This document shows positions 18,179 to 26,974 of a DNA stretch of 64,000 nt, piece by piece. Made by a program: the position numbers and the translations under genes. The DNA is from an uncultured Planctomycetaceae bacterium. Its GTDB lineage: Bacteria > Planctomycetota > Planctomycetia > Planctomycetales > Planctomycetaceae. How positions within the stretch are numbered: the first letter of the stretch is position 1; the number at the start of each line of letters is the position of its first letter. A model generated the notes under the pieces. The model saw nothing but the letters and a program-made list of their open reading frames with translations, ran no database searches and was not told the DNA's origin. The stretch covers positions 1 to 64,000 of the forward strand of contig CALFSX010000009.1 of NCBI GenBank assembly GCA_937916515.1. The letters run 5' to 3'.

Positions 18179-18580
18179 TGACCAACAGCCTTCCGGGATG
18201 TTTTCCAAGGTGAATCCTAAGTCACGGGCAGTGCAGAAGTATGGCTACCGTTCACAGAAATACAACAGGGGCGATGTTTGAATATTTGGCGAAGAAAAGG
18301 TCGACTGTGGTTCTGGTTGCGAAGCGGATTCTGCCGTGCATTTGGCACTAATTATGGTTGACGCAGTCGCTCGGATTTCCGTTGCGTTTTGCTAGCATGG
18401 GGCGAGTAATACTTGTTGGCAAAGACACAGTTTGTTTGAGATACGCTGAAATTGGCTCGCTTGGGGACTGACGTTCGCTGCCGTTGACGTTTTTGTTGTG
18501 ATTGAATTTCCAATATCAATTGCCGGATCCTGCTGCCGTGTTGCATTGGTGGCTTTAAGTTTGAAGGTGAGAACTTGAAA
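18179..18580. other. Intergenic region between divergent EEP and sulfatase genes
   Basis: About 400 bp that must contain promoters for both flanking genes. No gene, RNA or strong inverted repeat is recognised. Confidence 0.5.
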
Positions 18581-20131
18581 ATGAAATTTTTGTTCATCGC
18601 TCTGGGCGTGAGTGTTTTCGGTCAGTTGTTTGCGGCTGAAGTTCAGCGACCGAATGTCGTCTTCATTTTGGCAGATGACTTTGGATGTCGAGATCTTAGC
18701 GGTGAAGGTAGTTCGTTCTACGAAACTCCCAATCTGGATCGGATCGCTCGTGAGGGAGTTAAGTTTTCCAATGGATACGCTACGTGTCAGGTTTGCAGTC
18801 CATCTCGTGCTAGCATTATGACCGGTAAGTATCCGGCACGATTACACATGACGGACTACATTGGTGCTGCCTCAGGCCTTGATTGGAAGCGCAATGGAAG
18901 AATCCTGCCAGCTGAATATTTGCACAATCTTCCGCATTCAGAAACAACTCTGGCAGAAGCCCTGAAGGAAGGTGGCTATCGAACGTTTTTTGCAGGCAAA
19001 TGGCATCTGGGAGGAGAAGGTTCTCATCCCGACAATCATGGTTTCGATGTCAATATTGGTGGGCATTTTCGAGGAAGTCCTCCCGGCGGATTCTTCGCTC
19101 CATTCAAGAATCCCGAAATGAAGGACGGACAAGCGGGGGAATCGTTGCCCATTCGTTTGGCACAGGAAACAGTTGACTTCATTGCAGCCGAATCTACACA
19201 GCCGTTCTTCGCGTACCTGTCGTTTTATTCTGTTCACAGCCCAATTCAGACGACTCGTGAACTGTGGTCGAAATACCGTGACAAAGCTGTCGCATTCGAT
19301 ACACCTCAGGAGCGGTTTGTAGTGGATCGTACATTGCCCGTTCGGCAGGTTCAGGATTGTCCAATCTATGCGGGCATGGTTGAATCGATGGACAACGGAG
19401 TGGGTATGGTTCTGGAAACACTGGACCGTTTGAAGCTGGCAGAAAACACAATTGTGATTTTCACATCAGACAACGGTGGAGTGTCATCGGGCGATGCTTT
19501 TGCGACATCGAATCTGCCATTTCGCGGTGGGAAGGGACGGCAATGGGAAGGGGGAGTTCGTGAGCCATACTATATTAAAGCTCCCGGAATAAAGCCTGGG
19601 GTTAACGAAACGCCCGTTACCGGAACCGACTTCTATCCAACAATTCTGGAGCTTGCGGGGCTTCCTGCAAAGCCGGATCAGCACGTTGATGGCGTTAGTC
19701 TTGTGCCGTTGCTTAAAGGAGAATCGATCAAAGATAGATCGCTGTTCTGGCACTATCCGCATTATGGAAATCAAGGAGGCGAACCATCTGCTTTTGTTCG
19801 CAACGGTGACTGGAAGTTGATTCACTATTGGGAAGATGGCCACGACGAACTGTATAATATCGTGGCTGATATTGGTGAGCAAAATGACCTGGCCGCGGTT
19901 AATCCGCAGATAACAGCAAAGCTACGCGCTGAACTTGATGACTGGTTGCTGGCGACAAAGGCTGCGATTCCTGAGTTGGATGCTCGCTTCGATCAAAAGC
20001 TGCACGACGAGACTCAGGCAGCGATCCGCAACAAACGGAAGCCAGCGTTGGAAAGGCAGCACGCTGAATTTCTGTCTGAGAAATTCCGCCCGAATGCAGA
20101 TTGGTGGGGGTCTTTGCAAACGAACGACTGA
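18581..20131 (+). CDS. Secreted sulfatase (arylsulfatase family)
   Basis: This is a formylglycine-dependent sulfatase that hydrolyses sulfate esters. The signal peptide is MKFLFIALGVSVFGQLFAAE. Metal-binding Asp residues are in NVVFILADDFGCRDL, and the catalytic Cys72 sits in CSPSRASIMTGKYPAR, the site converted to formylglycine. GKWHLGG and the later SDNGG metal motif (VIFTSDNGGVSSG) are present. The length of about 516 residues is normal. The ATG at 18581 is preferred over a TTG two codons upstream because GAAGGTGAG lies at 18563. Maturation needs a formylglycine-generating or anaerobic sulfatase-maturing enzyme, not present in the window. Substrates are probably sulfated polysaccharides; the exact sugar cannot be read. 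It is transcribed alone. Confidence 0.95.
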   Translation: MKFLFIALGVSVFGQLFAAEVQRPNVVFILADDFGCRDLSGEGSSFYETPNLDRIAREGVKFSNGYATCQVCSPSRASIMTGKYPARLHMTDYIGAASGLDWKRNGRILPAEYLHNLPHSETTLAEALKEGGYRTFFAGKWHLGGEGSHPDNHGFDVNIGGHFRGSPPGGFFAPFKNPEMKDGQAGESLPIRLAQETVDFIAAESTQPFFAYLSFYSVHSPIQTTRELWSKYRDKAVAFDTPQERFVVDRTLPVRQVQDCPIYAGMVESMDNGVGMVLETLDRLKLAENTIVIFTSDNGGVSSGDAFATSNLPFRGGKGRQWEGGVREPYYIKAPGIKPGVNETPVTGTDFYPTILELAGLPAKPDQHVDGVSLVPLLKGESIKDRSLFWHYPHYGNQGGEPSAFVRNGDWKLIHYWEDGHDELYNIVADIGEQNDLAAVNPQITAKLRAELDDWLLATKAAIPELDARFDQKLHDETQAAIRNKRKPALERQHAEFLSEKFRPNADWWGSLQTND

Positions 20132-20328
20132 CTGCTTCGGATCAGCCTTCAGTATGTCATGGTTGCTACAATCGGCATTCTTGTCACTCCCGTCAGTGTC
20201 CTTGCACCACAAAGTTCTGACTCTGGCCGCATTTTGCGGTATCCCGGCGTGTTCCTGAACTAGGTTTTATACAGAGGCGATTCCTGTTTTTAAGTGAATG
20301 CCTTTGGCCACCGTCAGGAACCCGCGGG

Positions 20329-20814
20329 ATGCTGGAAGTTGTTGCAAATCTGTTCACGCGACGTGACCCACGTCGCGAAGCCCGACTGGGGCTTGCTCGT
20401 ATCATCAGCCGATATGACATGACTTGCCTCAGTTACGAACAGGGAATCACTGTAGAGCGTCGGGACCGAGACGAACGTCATGTGGCGTTAGGTGTGTGGC
20501 TTTTCCCGTGCAAAGCGACGGCAAAAGCTGCGGACCTCAACATTGCCAGCGGAGTGCCTGCGGTGACTCATGACCTTCGCAGCGAAGGTTTTGGAGTGAT
20601 GACTCCCGTGAGTTTAAAACACAAGCATTTCTTCGTCGCGGTACCGGATGAAACCGATTGCTGGCGATTCTTTAAATGTGATGTTCGCCATAACTCAGTC
20701 AAGCCCGGAAACTGGTATTTGCTGGGCTTGCAGGTCGATGTCAGCATCTTACTGGACGGCAAACAGCGAATCCGATTTCGAGATCATATTGGCGAAATCT
20801 GCGGCGCAGAATAG
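20329..20814 (+). CDS. PilZ-like domain protein
   Basis: This is a 161-residue soluble protein. The pattern RRDRDERHVALGVWLFPC, then HDLRSEGFGVMTPVSL, then a beta-rich end (FKCDVRHNSVKPGNWYLLGL) follows the layout of PilZ domains. Canonical PilZ proteins bind cyclic di-GMP through RxxxR and D/NxSxxG motifs. Here RDRDER could serve as the first motif, and LRSEGFG replaces the second, so binding is uncertain. The start is ATG with CAGGAA about nine bases upstream. It lies 197 bp after the sulfatase on the same strand. The family call is by pattern only. Confidence 0.5.
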   Translation: MLEVVANLFTRRDPRREARLGLARIISRYDMTCLSYEQGITVERRDRDERHVALGVWLFPCKATAKAADLNIASGVPAVTHDLRSEGFGVMTPVSLKHKHFFVAVPDETDCWRFFKCDVRHNSVKPGNWYLLGLQVDVSILLDGKQRIRFRDHIGEICGAE

Positions 20815-21242
20815 GTGCATGGTCGAACATGATGCTGTGAAAGAGTGCCCACATACGGCGGCCAATGAGACGGATTTTTGACGAATGCCGGCAACCGCAC
20901 GCCGCTTGGCGCATCGAAGAAATATTGTTTTTGCGTCGTAATCAAAATGGTGCGCTCATGGTGCGTGTTCGGTCCGCTTGTTGGCCGGAGCGGTTCGCAC
21001 GTCCCACGTCTTGCCGCGATCCACGCCACCGGGTCAAGGGCGAAGCCCTTGTTAGGTTGATGGTGCGAATCGCCAGTATTGCTGGATTGTGGCGGGGTTT
21101 GAGCGTTTCTGGCCTGCCCCGTCAAACCCACGTATTGCCACAAATTGCGTGTTTGTGCAACAATTCGTCGTATATGACAGCAGCCCCGCCAAATTGCAAT
21201 TGATGGGCTGCACGCTACCTGGATTGACTCAATGGAGTGAGC
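20815..21242. other. Intergenic region carrying a dispersed repeat
   Basis: About 430 bp between two plus-strand genes. The central part (20942-21058) is a copy of the dispersed repeat described separately. Short open frames across it are products of the repeat. Confidence 0.6.
20942..21058 (+). repeat. Dispersed intergenic repeat, copy A
   Basis: The diagnostic segments are tcaaaatggtgcgctcatg, then ccacgtcttgccgcgatcca, then cgggtcaagggcgaagccct followed by tgtta. It shares these blocks with copies at 35203-35337, 41135-41226, 47181-47292 and 62841-62966. The middle part is the most diverged of the clear copies. Confidence 0.8.
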
Positions 21243-23309
21243 ATGTCCGTTTTCTGTGCGATTCGCGATCTCTTTAAGTTTGGCCGTAAGACTCGCCGTC
21301 GAACTGGTTCGTTGGCATCTGCTGCGACCGTTTTGGAATCTCGCGTTCTGCTATCGGCAACGACTGTTACGCCTTTCGGCAATCTGGCTTTGGATAGCGG
21401 AGCTGATCTGAAGACGGTGAAGTTGACTGATCATTTCGATGATCCGGCGATCAGTGGCTCCACCGTTAAAATTGAGACTCCTCTGGGTAGCTTCATCGTG
21501 GAGACGTATGACACGATTACTCCGGTCACGTCACAGAATTTTCTGGATCTTGTGGCCGGTGGAAACTATGCCGACATGTTTTTTCACCGATCCTCAACGG
21601 GATTCGTAGTTCAGGGCGGTGGATTTGCGTACCCGGAAGGTGCCACGCAGCCTACTTCCGTTTCCAACAATGGTACGATTACAAACGAGTTTACCAGGTG
21701 GTTCGATTCTGCTATTGGAGGACTGGCTGCTGGCACTCCTTTGAATACTCGCGGTACGTTGGCGATGGCTAAACTTGGAGGCGACGCCAATAGCGCGACA
21801 TCGCAATGGTTTGTTAACCTTGCAGACAACTCATCAAATCTGGACGCTCAGAACGGCGGGTTCACCGTTTTTGCTCATGTCTTGTACGATGGCATCGATA
21901 CCGTTGACGCGATCGCCGCGCTGCCGCGAGTGAACGCGGGGGCACCATACGATACCCTGCCTGTGCGAGACTTCACTTCGGGGATCATTCAGCGCCAGCA
22001 CCTGGTGACAACGTCATCAAGTGTGGTGCAGGAACTGACGTATGAGATTACCGCAAATACGAATCCGTCGGCAGTGAACGCAACCATCGAAAACGGACTG
22101 CTTGTTGTCGCGGGAATTCAAGGGCAATCAGGTTCTGCTGACGTCACCGTGGTTGCCACCGATCTTCAGGGAAACACTGCCACCAGCACGATGTCGGTGC
22201 AAGTGGGCCTGACGTCCGCCGTTACTGGTCCGGTTGGTGGCGGAAATATTGCGAGACCACAAATTACATGGTCTATTGCCTCAGGCGCCACAGGTTACGA
22301 TTTGTGGGTGAACCAGCTTGGAGGCCAGAATGCAATCATCAACGCCACGGGGCTTGAAGGTACATCATTTACGCCAGCAGAAGATCTGGAGAACGGCGAC
22401 TATCGAGTCTGGGTGAGAGCCCGAAATGCAGACGGCGCTGGCGCGTGGAGCGTAGCTCATGTTTTCACTGTCGGGTTGCGTGCTGTAACAATCACGTCTC
22501 CTTCCGCTCGCCTGGTGACAGTCAACCGTCCGGAGATTCAGTGGGAGGCTGCAGACCGAGCGACAGAATATGACGTCTGGGTGAACAAGGTTGGCGGTGA
22601 AAGTCAGATCATTCGTAACACTTCGGTTTCTGGCACTTCGCTTACCCCGGACTTTGATCTTGCGGAAGGAGTCTATCGCGTTTGGGTGAAGGCCAAAAAT
22701 GCTTCCGGAGAGTCTGCCTGGAGTTCAGCAGTAACGTTTGAAGTGAATACTCAGAGCACGCCTTTTGTTACTGCTCCTGCTGCAATCGTAAACAGTGCTC
22801 GGCCTCAGATCGCTTGGACGGGATCTCCTGCGGCGACATTTGAACTATGGGTCAACCAATTGGGTGGCACATCAAAGATTATTCATGACACTACTGTGGC
22901 CGGGCCATCTTTAATACCGTCGAGTGATCTGCCTTCGGGCACCTATCGAGTCTGGGTGCGACTACGTGGAGAAACGGGAAGTCCTGGGCCCTGGAGTGCA
23001 GCATATGATTTCACAATTGCGTTGAACGATACTCCAGATCAGGTGGTCGTTTCCGGTGTGTCGGCCACCGCTACAGCAAGGCCAGTTTTTGCGTGGGCGG
23101 CCGCAACACATGCGACGCGTTACGAAATTTGGGTGAACAGCATTTCCGGCACGGCGACGCGAGTAGTCAGCGAAACAAATCTCACGGATCTGCAGTACAC
23201 GGCGACCACCGATCTGGCGCAGGGCCAGTATCGGGTGTGGATTCGAGCATTCAATTCCGGGGGAGTGGCGGGCCCCTGGAGTGCTGCTGTGAACTTTACG
23301 TTGACTTAG
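21243..23309 (+). CDS. Cyclophilin-type peptidylprolyl isomerase with Fn3-like repeats and LEPR-XLL-like N-terminus
   Basis: The N-terminus has a basic stretch (KFGRKTRRRTG) followed by TVLESRVLLSA, a variant of the LEPR-XLL motif found on exported surface proteins of planctomycetes. Residues of about 75-245 form a cyclophilin-type prolyl isomerase domain: VKIETPLGSFIVETYD, NFLDLVAGGNYADMFFHR, GFVVQGGG, TRGTLAMAKLGGDANSATSQ, FVNLADNSSNLD and FTVFAHVL. A cadherin-like beta domain follows. About four repeats of some 90 residues then run to the end, each ending in a strand like YRVWVRARN and containing a W/Y-x-x-WVN strand (GYDLWVNQLGG), like fibronectin type III modules. ATG 21243 is chosen; GTG 21237 is alternative. 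It is likely on the cell surface, as a foldase or as an adhesion protein with a foldase head. Confidence 0.88.
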   Translation: MSVFCAIRDLFKFGRKTRRRTGSLASAATVLESRVLLSATTVTPFGNLALDSGADLKTVKLTDHFDDPAISGSTVKIETPLGSFIVETYDTITPVTSQNFLDLVAGGNYADMFFHRSSTGFVVQGGGFAYPEGATQPTSVSNNGTITNEFTRWFDSAIGGLAAGTPLNTRGTLAMAKLGGDANSATSQWFVNLADNSSNLDAQNGGFTVFAHVLYDGIDTVDAIAALPRVNAGAPYDTLPVRDFTSGIIQRQHLVTTSSSVVQELTYEITANTNPSAVNATIENGLLVVAGIQGQSGSADVTVVATDLQGNTATSTMSVQVGLTSAVTGPVGGGNIARPQITWSIASGATGYDLWVNQLGGQNAIINATGLEGTSFTPAEDLENGDYRVWVRARNADGAGAWSVAHVFTVGLRAVTITSPSARLVTVNRPEIQWEAADRATEYDVWVNKVGGESQIIRNTSVSGTSLTPDFDLAEGVYRVWVKAKNASGESAWSSAVTFEVNTQSTPFVTAPAAIVNSARPQIAWTGSPAATFELWVNQLGGTSKIIHDTTVAGPSLIPSSDLPSGTYRVWVRLRGETGSPGPWSAAYDFTIALNDTPDQVVVSGVSATATARPVFAWAAATHATRYEIWVNSISGTATRVVSETNLTDLQYTATTDLAQGQYRVWIRAFNSGGVAGPWSAAVNFTLT

Positions 23310-23653
23310 AAACAGGTCTCAAATCTGTGTCGAATTTTTCGTCGAACAATCCGGACAGGCATTCGGAGCCAGGGCTGTCTGGCGTTTTTCAGGAACTCCG
23401 CTGTCGATCTTACTTATCAGACAATCTGAAAGTGGCTTTCGTTCTGGCGGGACAAATGAGTCCAATTGCACAATATCCGGTCGTTCGAGCCTGATTTTTG
23501 TGTGGTTGACTGTGACATCCCAGCTTACTCAGATATGCTCGACGGAAGGCAGTTTCGCCGTAAACAGAGACGATTGTTTGTTGAGCAACAAACAACAGTA
23601 GAGACACAGACCGCTGCCCACTCACCGATTGTTTTGTTGCTCTTGAGGATGCT
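23310..23653. other. Intergenic region
   Basis: About 344 bp between two plus-strand genes. No gene or clear hairpin is seen; the last 20 bases include the GAGGA ribosome site of the next gene. Confidence 0.5.
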
Positions 23654-24220
23654 ATGGCAGAACTTCTTCAAGGCCGTTTTTTAGTGGCGGCAAACCACAT
23701 GAAGGACCCCAATTTCTACCGCTCCGTGGTATTAATGCTGGAAGATAATGATGACGGCGCCATGGGGCTTGTGATCAACCGCCCCTCTTCCATTGGAATT
23801 GATGCGGCGTTGGCTAAAGGTGACAAATTGCCGGTTAACGCTGATCCGATCTATTCCGGAGGACCAGTGGAAACGACGGCCTTGTTCATTCTTCACAGTT
23901 GCGTTGAACTAAGCGAGAAGGATGAAGCCGTCTGCGACGGAATCTTTCTTACAGGCAGTAATGATTCATTCGAATCTCTGTTACACGCTGAGCGGAAGTG
24001 TGATCACGATTGCGGTTTTCGTGTTTATTGCGGCTATGCTGGATGGGGAGTTGGCCAACTTAACAGCGAAATCGATCGCGGCGACTGGCGCGTGATGATG
24101 GCAGATCCCAGCATTGTGTTCCGGCATGATCCGTACGAGGTCTGGGAAGCTTGCAACCAGACACTGTGCGAGCAGAATCGGATACTGCGTCACAATGTTC
24201 GAAACCCAGAATGGAATTGA
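23654..24220 (+). CDS. YqgE/AlgH family protein (UPF0301)
   Basis: This 188-residue protein matches the length and signature of the YqgE/AlgH family: LLQGRFLVAANHMKDPNFYR, VVLMLEDNDDGAMGLVINRP, YSGGPVETTALFILH, YCGYAGWGVGQLNSEI and WRVMMADPSIVF. The family is cytoplasmic. AlgH was first linked to alginate regulation in Pseudomonas, but the molecular function remains unsettled. The start is ATG with GAGGA seven bases upstream. It stands alone between the cyclophilin and the aldose epimerase genes. Confidence 0.95.
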   Translation: MAELLQGRFLVAANHMKDPNFYRSVVLMLEDNDDGAMGLVINRPSSIGIDAALAKGDKLPVNADPIYSGGPVETTALFILHSCVELSEKDEAVCDGIFLTGSNDSFESLLHAERKCDHDCGFRVYCGYAGWGVGQLNSEIDRGDWRVMMADPSIVFRHDPYEVWEACNQTLCEQNRILRHNVRNPEWN

Positions 24221-24400
24221 AGTTCAGCAAAGCATCAGACGCATTCAGTGTACCTTATGCCTGAAATTCGATTCTTAACGGAAGTCGTTGGTTGTATCAC
24301 ACGTTGTTGGGGCTGCTTTTTTTTAGGCGATCGGCACCTGGTCTGTGGCAATCGCATCGTCTTATATTTTGAACAAACAGATTTTGTCGGGATTGAAAGT

Positions 24401-25366
24401 ATGAACACTGTATTGTTGAACGACCCGTTAACTGGTTCTACCGCAAAGATTGCCGTCGATCTGGGATTCAACTGCTTTGAATTTTTGGCCTCCGTTGGCG
24501 AGGATACAATTTCAGTAATTGATTCTGCAGATGGGTTTGCTGATGGCGGCAAACCACCAAGTCATAGCGGGATCCCTCTGCTGTTCCCATTTCCCAACAG
24601 AATTCGCGAAGGAAGATATTCGTGGAACGGTGTTGACTATCATCTGCCGGAATCGCTTGTTGGCTACGAAGGTTCCGGTAATGCGATTCATGGATTTTGC
24701 CTGGACCGCCCATGGCGAATTCTGAATCAGACGGATTCTTCCGTAACGGGCATTTTTCGAATCAGCCAGGACGCTCCTGAACGATTGCCGTTGTGGCCCG
24801 GCGACGGTGAAATCGAAATCTGCTATTCGCTTAATGATGGCTGCCTGCGCGCTGATATTACAGTTCGCAATCCAGGCGAGACGCCTCTTCCATGGGGCTT
24901 CGGAACTCATGCGTATTTCAAGTTGCCATTGGGCAGGAACAGCGAAGCCGGACGTTGTACCGTGAATGCTCTGGTTTCAAAATGCTGGAAGTTGGAAGGC
25001 TGCCTGCCGACAGGAGAGCTTGTTGATCCGCCTCAGAATGGTCAACTGAAGGACTCGCCATACTTCAATACTCTAAAGCTGGATGATGTTTACGCGGCCG
25101 TTGAAGCTGATGCGGGAGTCGTAACGTGTCGCATTGTCGATGACGAAGCAGGCACTCAGGTTGTTCAGCGATGTGATGATTCGTTCCGTGAAATTGTGGC
25201 CTTCACGCCACCATGGACGACGGCCGTTTGCCTGGAACCCTACACCTGCACCACTGATGCAATTAACCTGCAGCAGCAAGGCGTGGACGCTGGCCTACGA
25301 GTACTCGGGCCCGGTGAATCGTGGTCGGGCTGGATTGAAATCGCTGCTGGTGCGGTTGTCTGTTAA
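24401..25366 (+). CDS. Aldose 1-epimerase family protein (galactose mutarotase-like)
   Basis: This 321-residue protein has the galactose mutarotase-like beta-sandwich fold, which interconverts alpha and beta anomers of aldoses or binds hexose-6-phosphates. Visible landmarks are GGKPPSHSGIPLLFPFPNRI (substrate-binding Arg region), AIHGFCLDRPW (His of the NGxHG-type motif), PWGFGTHAYFKL (catalytic His region), LDDVY, and FTPPWTTAVCLEPYTCTTDA with the Glu that usually acts as base. The frame is open for 51 codons upstream, but the ATG at 24401 (MNTVLLND) matches the family N-terminus, so the upstream part is left out. It is cytoplasmic and transcribed alone. Confidence 0.9.
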   Translation: MNTVLLNDPLTGSTAKIAVDLGFNCFEFLASVGEDTISVIDSADGFADGGKPPSHSGIPLLFPFPNRIREGRYSWNGVDYHLPESLVGYEGSGNAIHGFCLDRPWRILNQTDSSVTGIFRISQDAPERLPLWPGDGEIEICYSLNDGCLRADITVRNPGETPLPWGFGTHAYFKLPLGRNSEAGRCTVNALVSKCWKLEGCLPTGELVDPPQNGQLKDSPYFNTLKLDDVYAAVEADAGVVTCRIVDDEAGTQVVQRCDDSFREIVAFTPPWTTAVCLEPYTCTTDAINLQQQGVDAGLRVLGPGESWSGWIEIAAGAVVC

Positions 25367-25476
25367 CTTCAGGTGATAGATTGAGGCTACTGCCTGGCGG
25401 GGACGACTGCACTGGGAAACGGGGCCTGTTTCGATGAGCGAAATTCGTTGAATTCGTATAGACGAGGACCCTGTTG

Positions 25477-26196
25477 ATGGCCAATCAAATATCGGACATC
25501 GATGCGAACCCATTCCGTCCGCCGTTGCAGCAGTCCGATTTAATCTCGCTATCGCCAGATACGGAATTTCTTGTATCCACGGAATGCGTTTTGTGCGGTG
25601 ATGAGCTTCGATTGCCGCCAATCTGCATTCATACAGGGGATACCGATGAGCTGATTGCGAGGGAGTCTGTTTTACAGTGGACTCCGCCGTGGTTGGTTAT
25701 GTTGCGAGCAATGCTGGTCGGCCTGGTGCTGCCTCTTTGCGGAAGCGCAATGTTGTGGGTTGCAAATTCCGGGTTCTCCACGCGGTTACCAATGCGAAGT
25801 CTGGAAGCCGTTCCTATGCTGATTGTTGGAGCAATCTTTATTGCGACGGGGTTTTCCATCTATCTGGCAAGCCGGTTTACAAAACGGCTGACTGCTGTTT
25901 GGTATGTCGAATGCGGTGCTGACGCGAAGCTTAAACAGCAGCGGCGATTCTGGCGGGCGGGGTTGGCCCTGTTTTCTATCGTATTGTTGGGCTCACTGTA
26001 TTGGGATGCCTTTGTTCCGTTGGGACTTCTGAGTTTGCTGGGATTAGTGCATTCCGTCAATCGGTTGCGAGGCTTACGGCAGCTTTGTTTTTCGGGGCGC
26101 CACATGGGCCTGAATGTTGTTACCGGGCTGTCACCAATGTTTCTGCGACAGGTTCAGGGGATCATCCAAAACTACGATGGTGAGCGTCCATCGTGA
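25477..26196 (+). CDS. Hypothetical membrane protein, paralogue of the next gene
   Basis: I do not recognise a named family. The N-terminus carries DIDANPFRPP, a short NPF/NPY-type motif frequent in planctomycete membrane proteins. A cytoplasmic beta-rich head with LCGDELRLPPICIHTG follows, then four hydrophobic segments: LVGLVLPLCGSAMLWVA, VPMLIVGAIFIATGFSIYLA, LALFSIVLLGSLYW and a short one near LGLLSLLGLVH. ATG 25477 is chosen, preceded by GACGAGG. Its stop TGA overlaps the GTG start of the next gene (GTGA), so the two are translationally coupled. Both share head, motif order and topology, which indicates tandem duplication. The function is unknown. Confidence 0.82.
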   Translation: MANQISDIDANPFRPPLQQSDLISLSPDTEFLVSTECVLCGDELRLPPICIHTGDTDELIARESVLQWTPPWLVMLRAMLVGLVLPLCGSAMLWVANSGFSTRLPMRSLEAVPMLIVGAIFIATGFSIYLASRFTKRLTAVWYVECGADAKLKQQRRFWRAGLALFSIVLLGSLYWDAFVPLGLLSLLGLVHSVNRLRGLRQLCFSGRHMGLNVVTGLSPMFLRQVQGIIQNYDGERPS

Positions 26197-26912
26197 ATGC
26201 ACCAGATACAGAAGACTTCAATCCGTTTGCTGCTCCAGAGGTACCGTCTGACAACGATATTTCATTGCGTGCGAATCAGAGTTTTCTGCTGTGGAACAGC
26301 TATATCCTGTGCCAGGATGTCGCCGAACTGCCACGAGTTTGCATTGTTTACGGAGACTGCGAAGGCCTGAAGCCGAGAACGTTCCGCCATAGCAGGTTGA
26401 CAACATGGTGGGCCACCAGCTTGTCTTTGGGAGCAGTTGCAGTTGCCGCACTGATAACGATGGTTCTTAATAGTGGCAGTATCGCTGTTAGAGACGCTGC
26501 GGCGCCCGTGGTTGCAATTGGAACATTGGCGTTTGTCACGCAATTGTGCGTTACCTGGCTTTGGGGTCAACACAAGATGCGAATTACTTACTATGTGGGG
26601 GCAGCGTGCCGTAAGCAGGAACGTAGGAAACGCATGGCTGTTTTGGTGTTGTGCCTTGCCGCTGCAACATTACTGGGAGTGCTCGCTACAGCAAATCAAC
26701 CTGGCTCAAATCGTTCCGTCATCATCAAGCTGGCCACAGGAGGCTTAGTAATTGGGTTTCTTGTCCGGGTGAAAACGCAACTGCACTTCAAACGCCGGAA
26801 GCACGGACTAAATGCGATTGGTGGGCATTCAGAGGCGTTCACTGTCGCAGTTGGTCTGCTGAATCGGGCTGCATCCAGTCAACGCCCGAGCATTCCACAG
26901 TCCACTGACTGA
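26193..26912 (+). CDS. Hypothetical membrane protein, paralogue of the previous gene
   Basis: It starts with GTG in a 4-bp overlap (GTGA) with the previous stop codon. The N-terminus FNPFAAPEVPSDN repeats the NPF motif. LCQDVAELPRVCIVYGDCEG lines up with LCGDELRLPPICIHTG of the upstream protein. Three or four membrane segments follow: ATSLSLGAVAVAALITMVL, AAPVVAIGTLAFVTQLCVTW, MAVLVLCLAAATLLGVLATA and TGGLVIGFLV. The C-terminal FKRRKHGLNAIGGHSEAF parallels FSGRHMGLNVVTGLSPMF of the partner. The coupling suggests a heterodimer; this is inference, and no biochemical role is known to me. Confidence 0.8.
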   Translation: MNAPDTEDFNPFAAPEVPSDNDISLRANQSFLLWNSYILCQDVAELPRVCIVYGDCEGLKPRTFRHSRLTTWWATSLSLGAVAVAALITMVLNSGSIAVRDAAAPVVAIGTLAFVTQLCVTWLWGQHKMRITYYVGAACRKQERRKRMAVLVLCLAAATLLGVLATANQPGSNRSVIIKLATGGLVIGFLVRVKTQLHFKRRKHGLNAIGGHSEAFTVAVGLLNRAASSQRPSIPQSTD

Positions 26913-26974
26913 TTGTGAGTAATCAGGCTGACTGGCTAAATGAATGAATACAACTTCCCAACCGCAAACAACGT

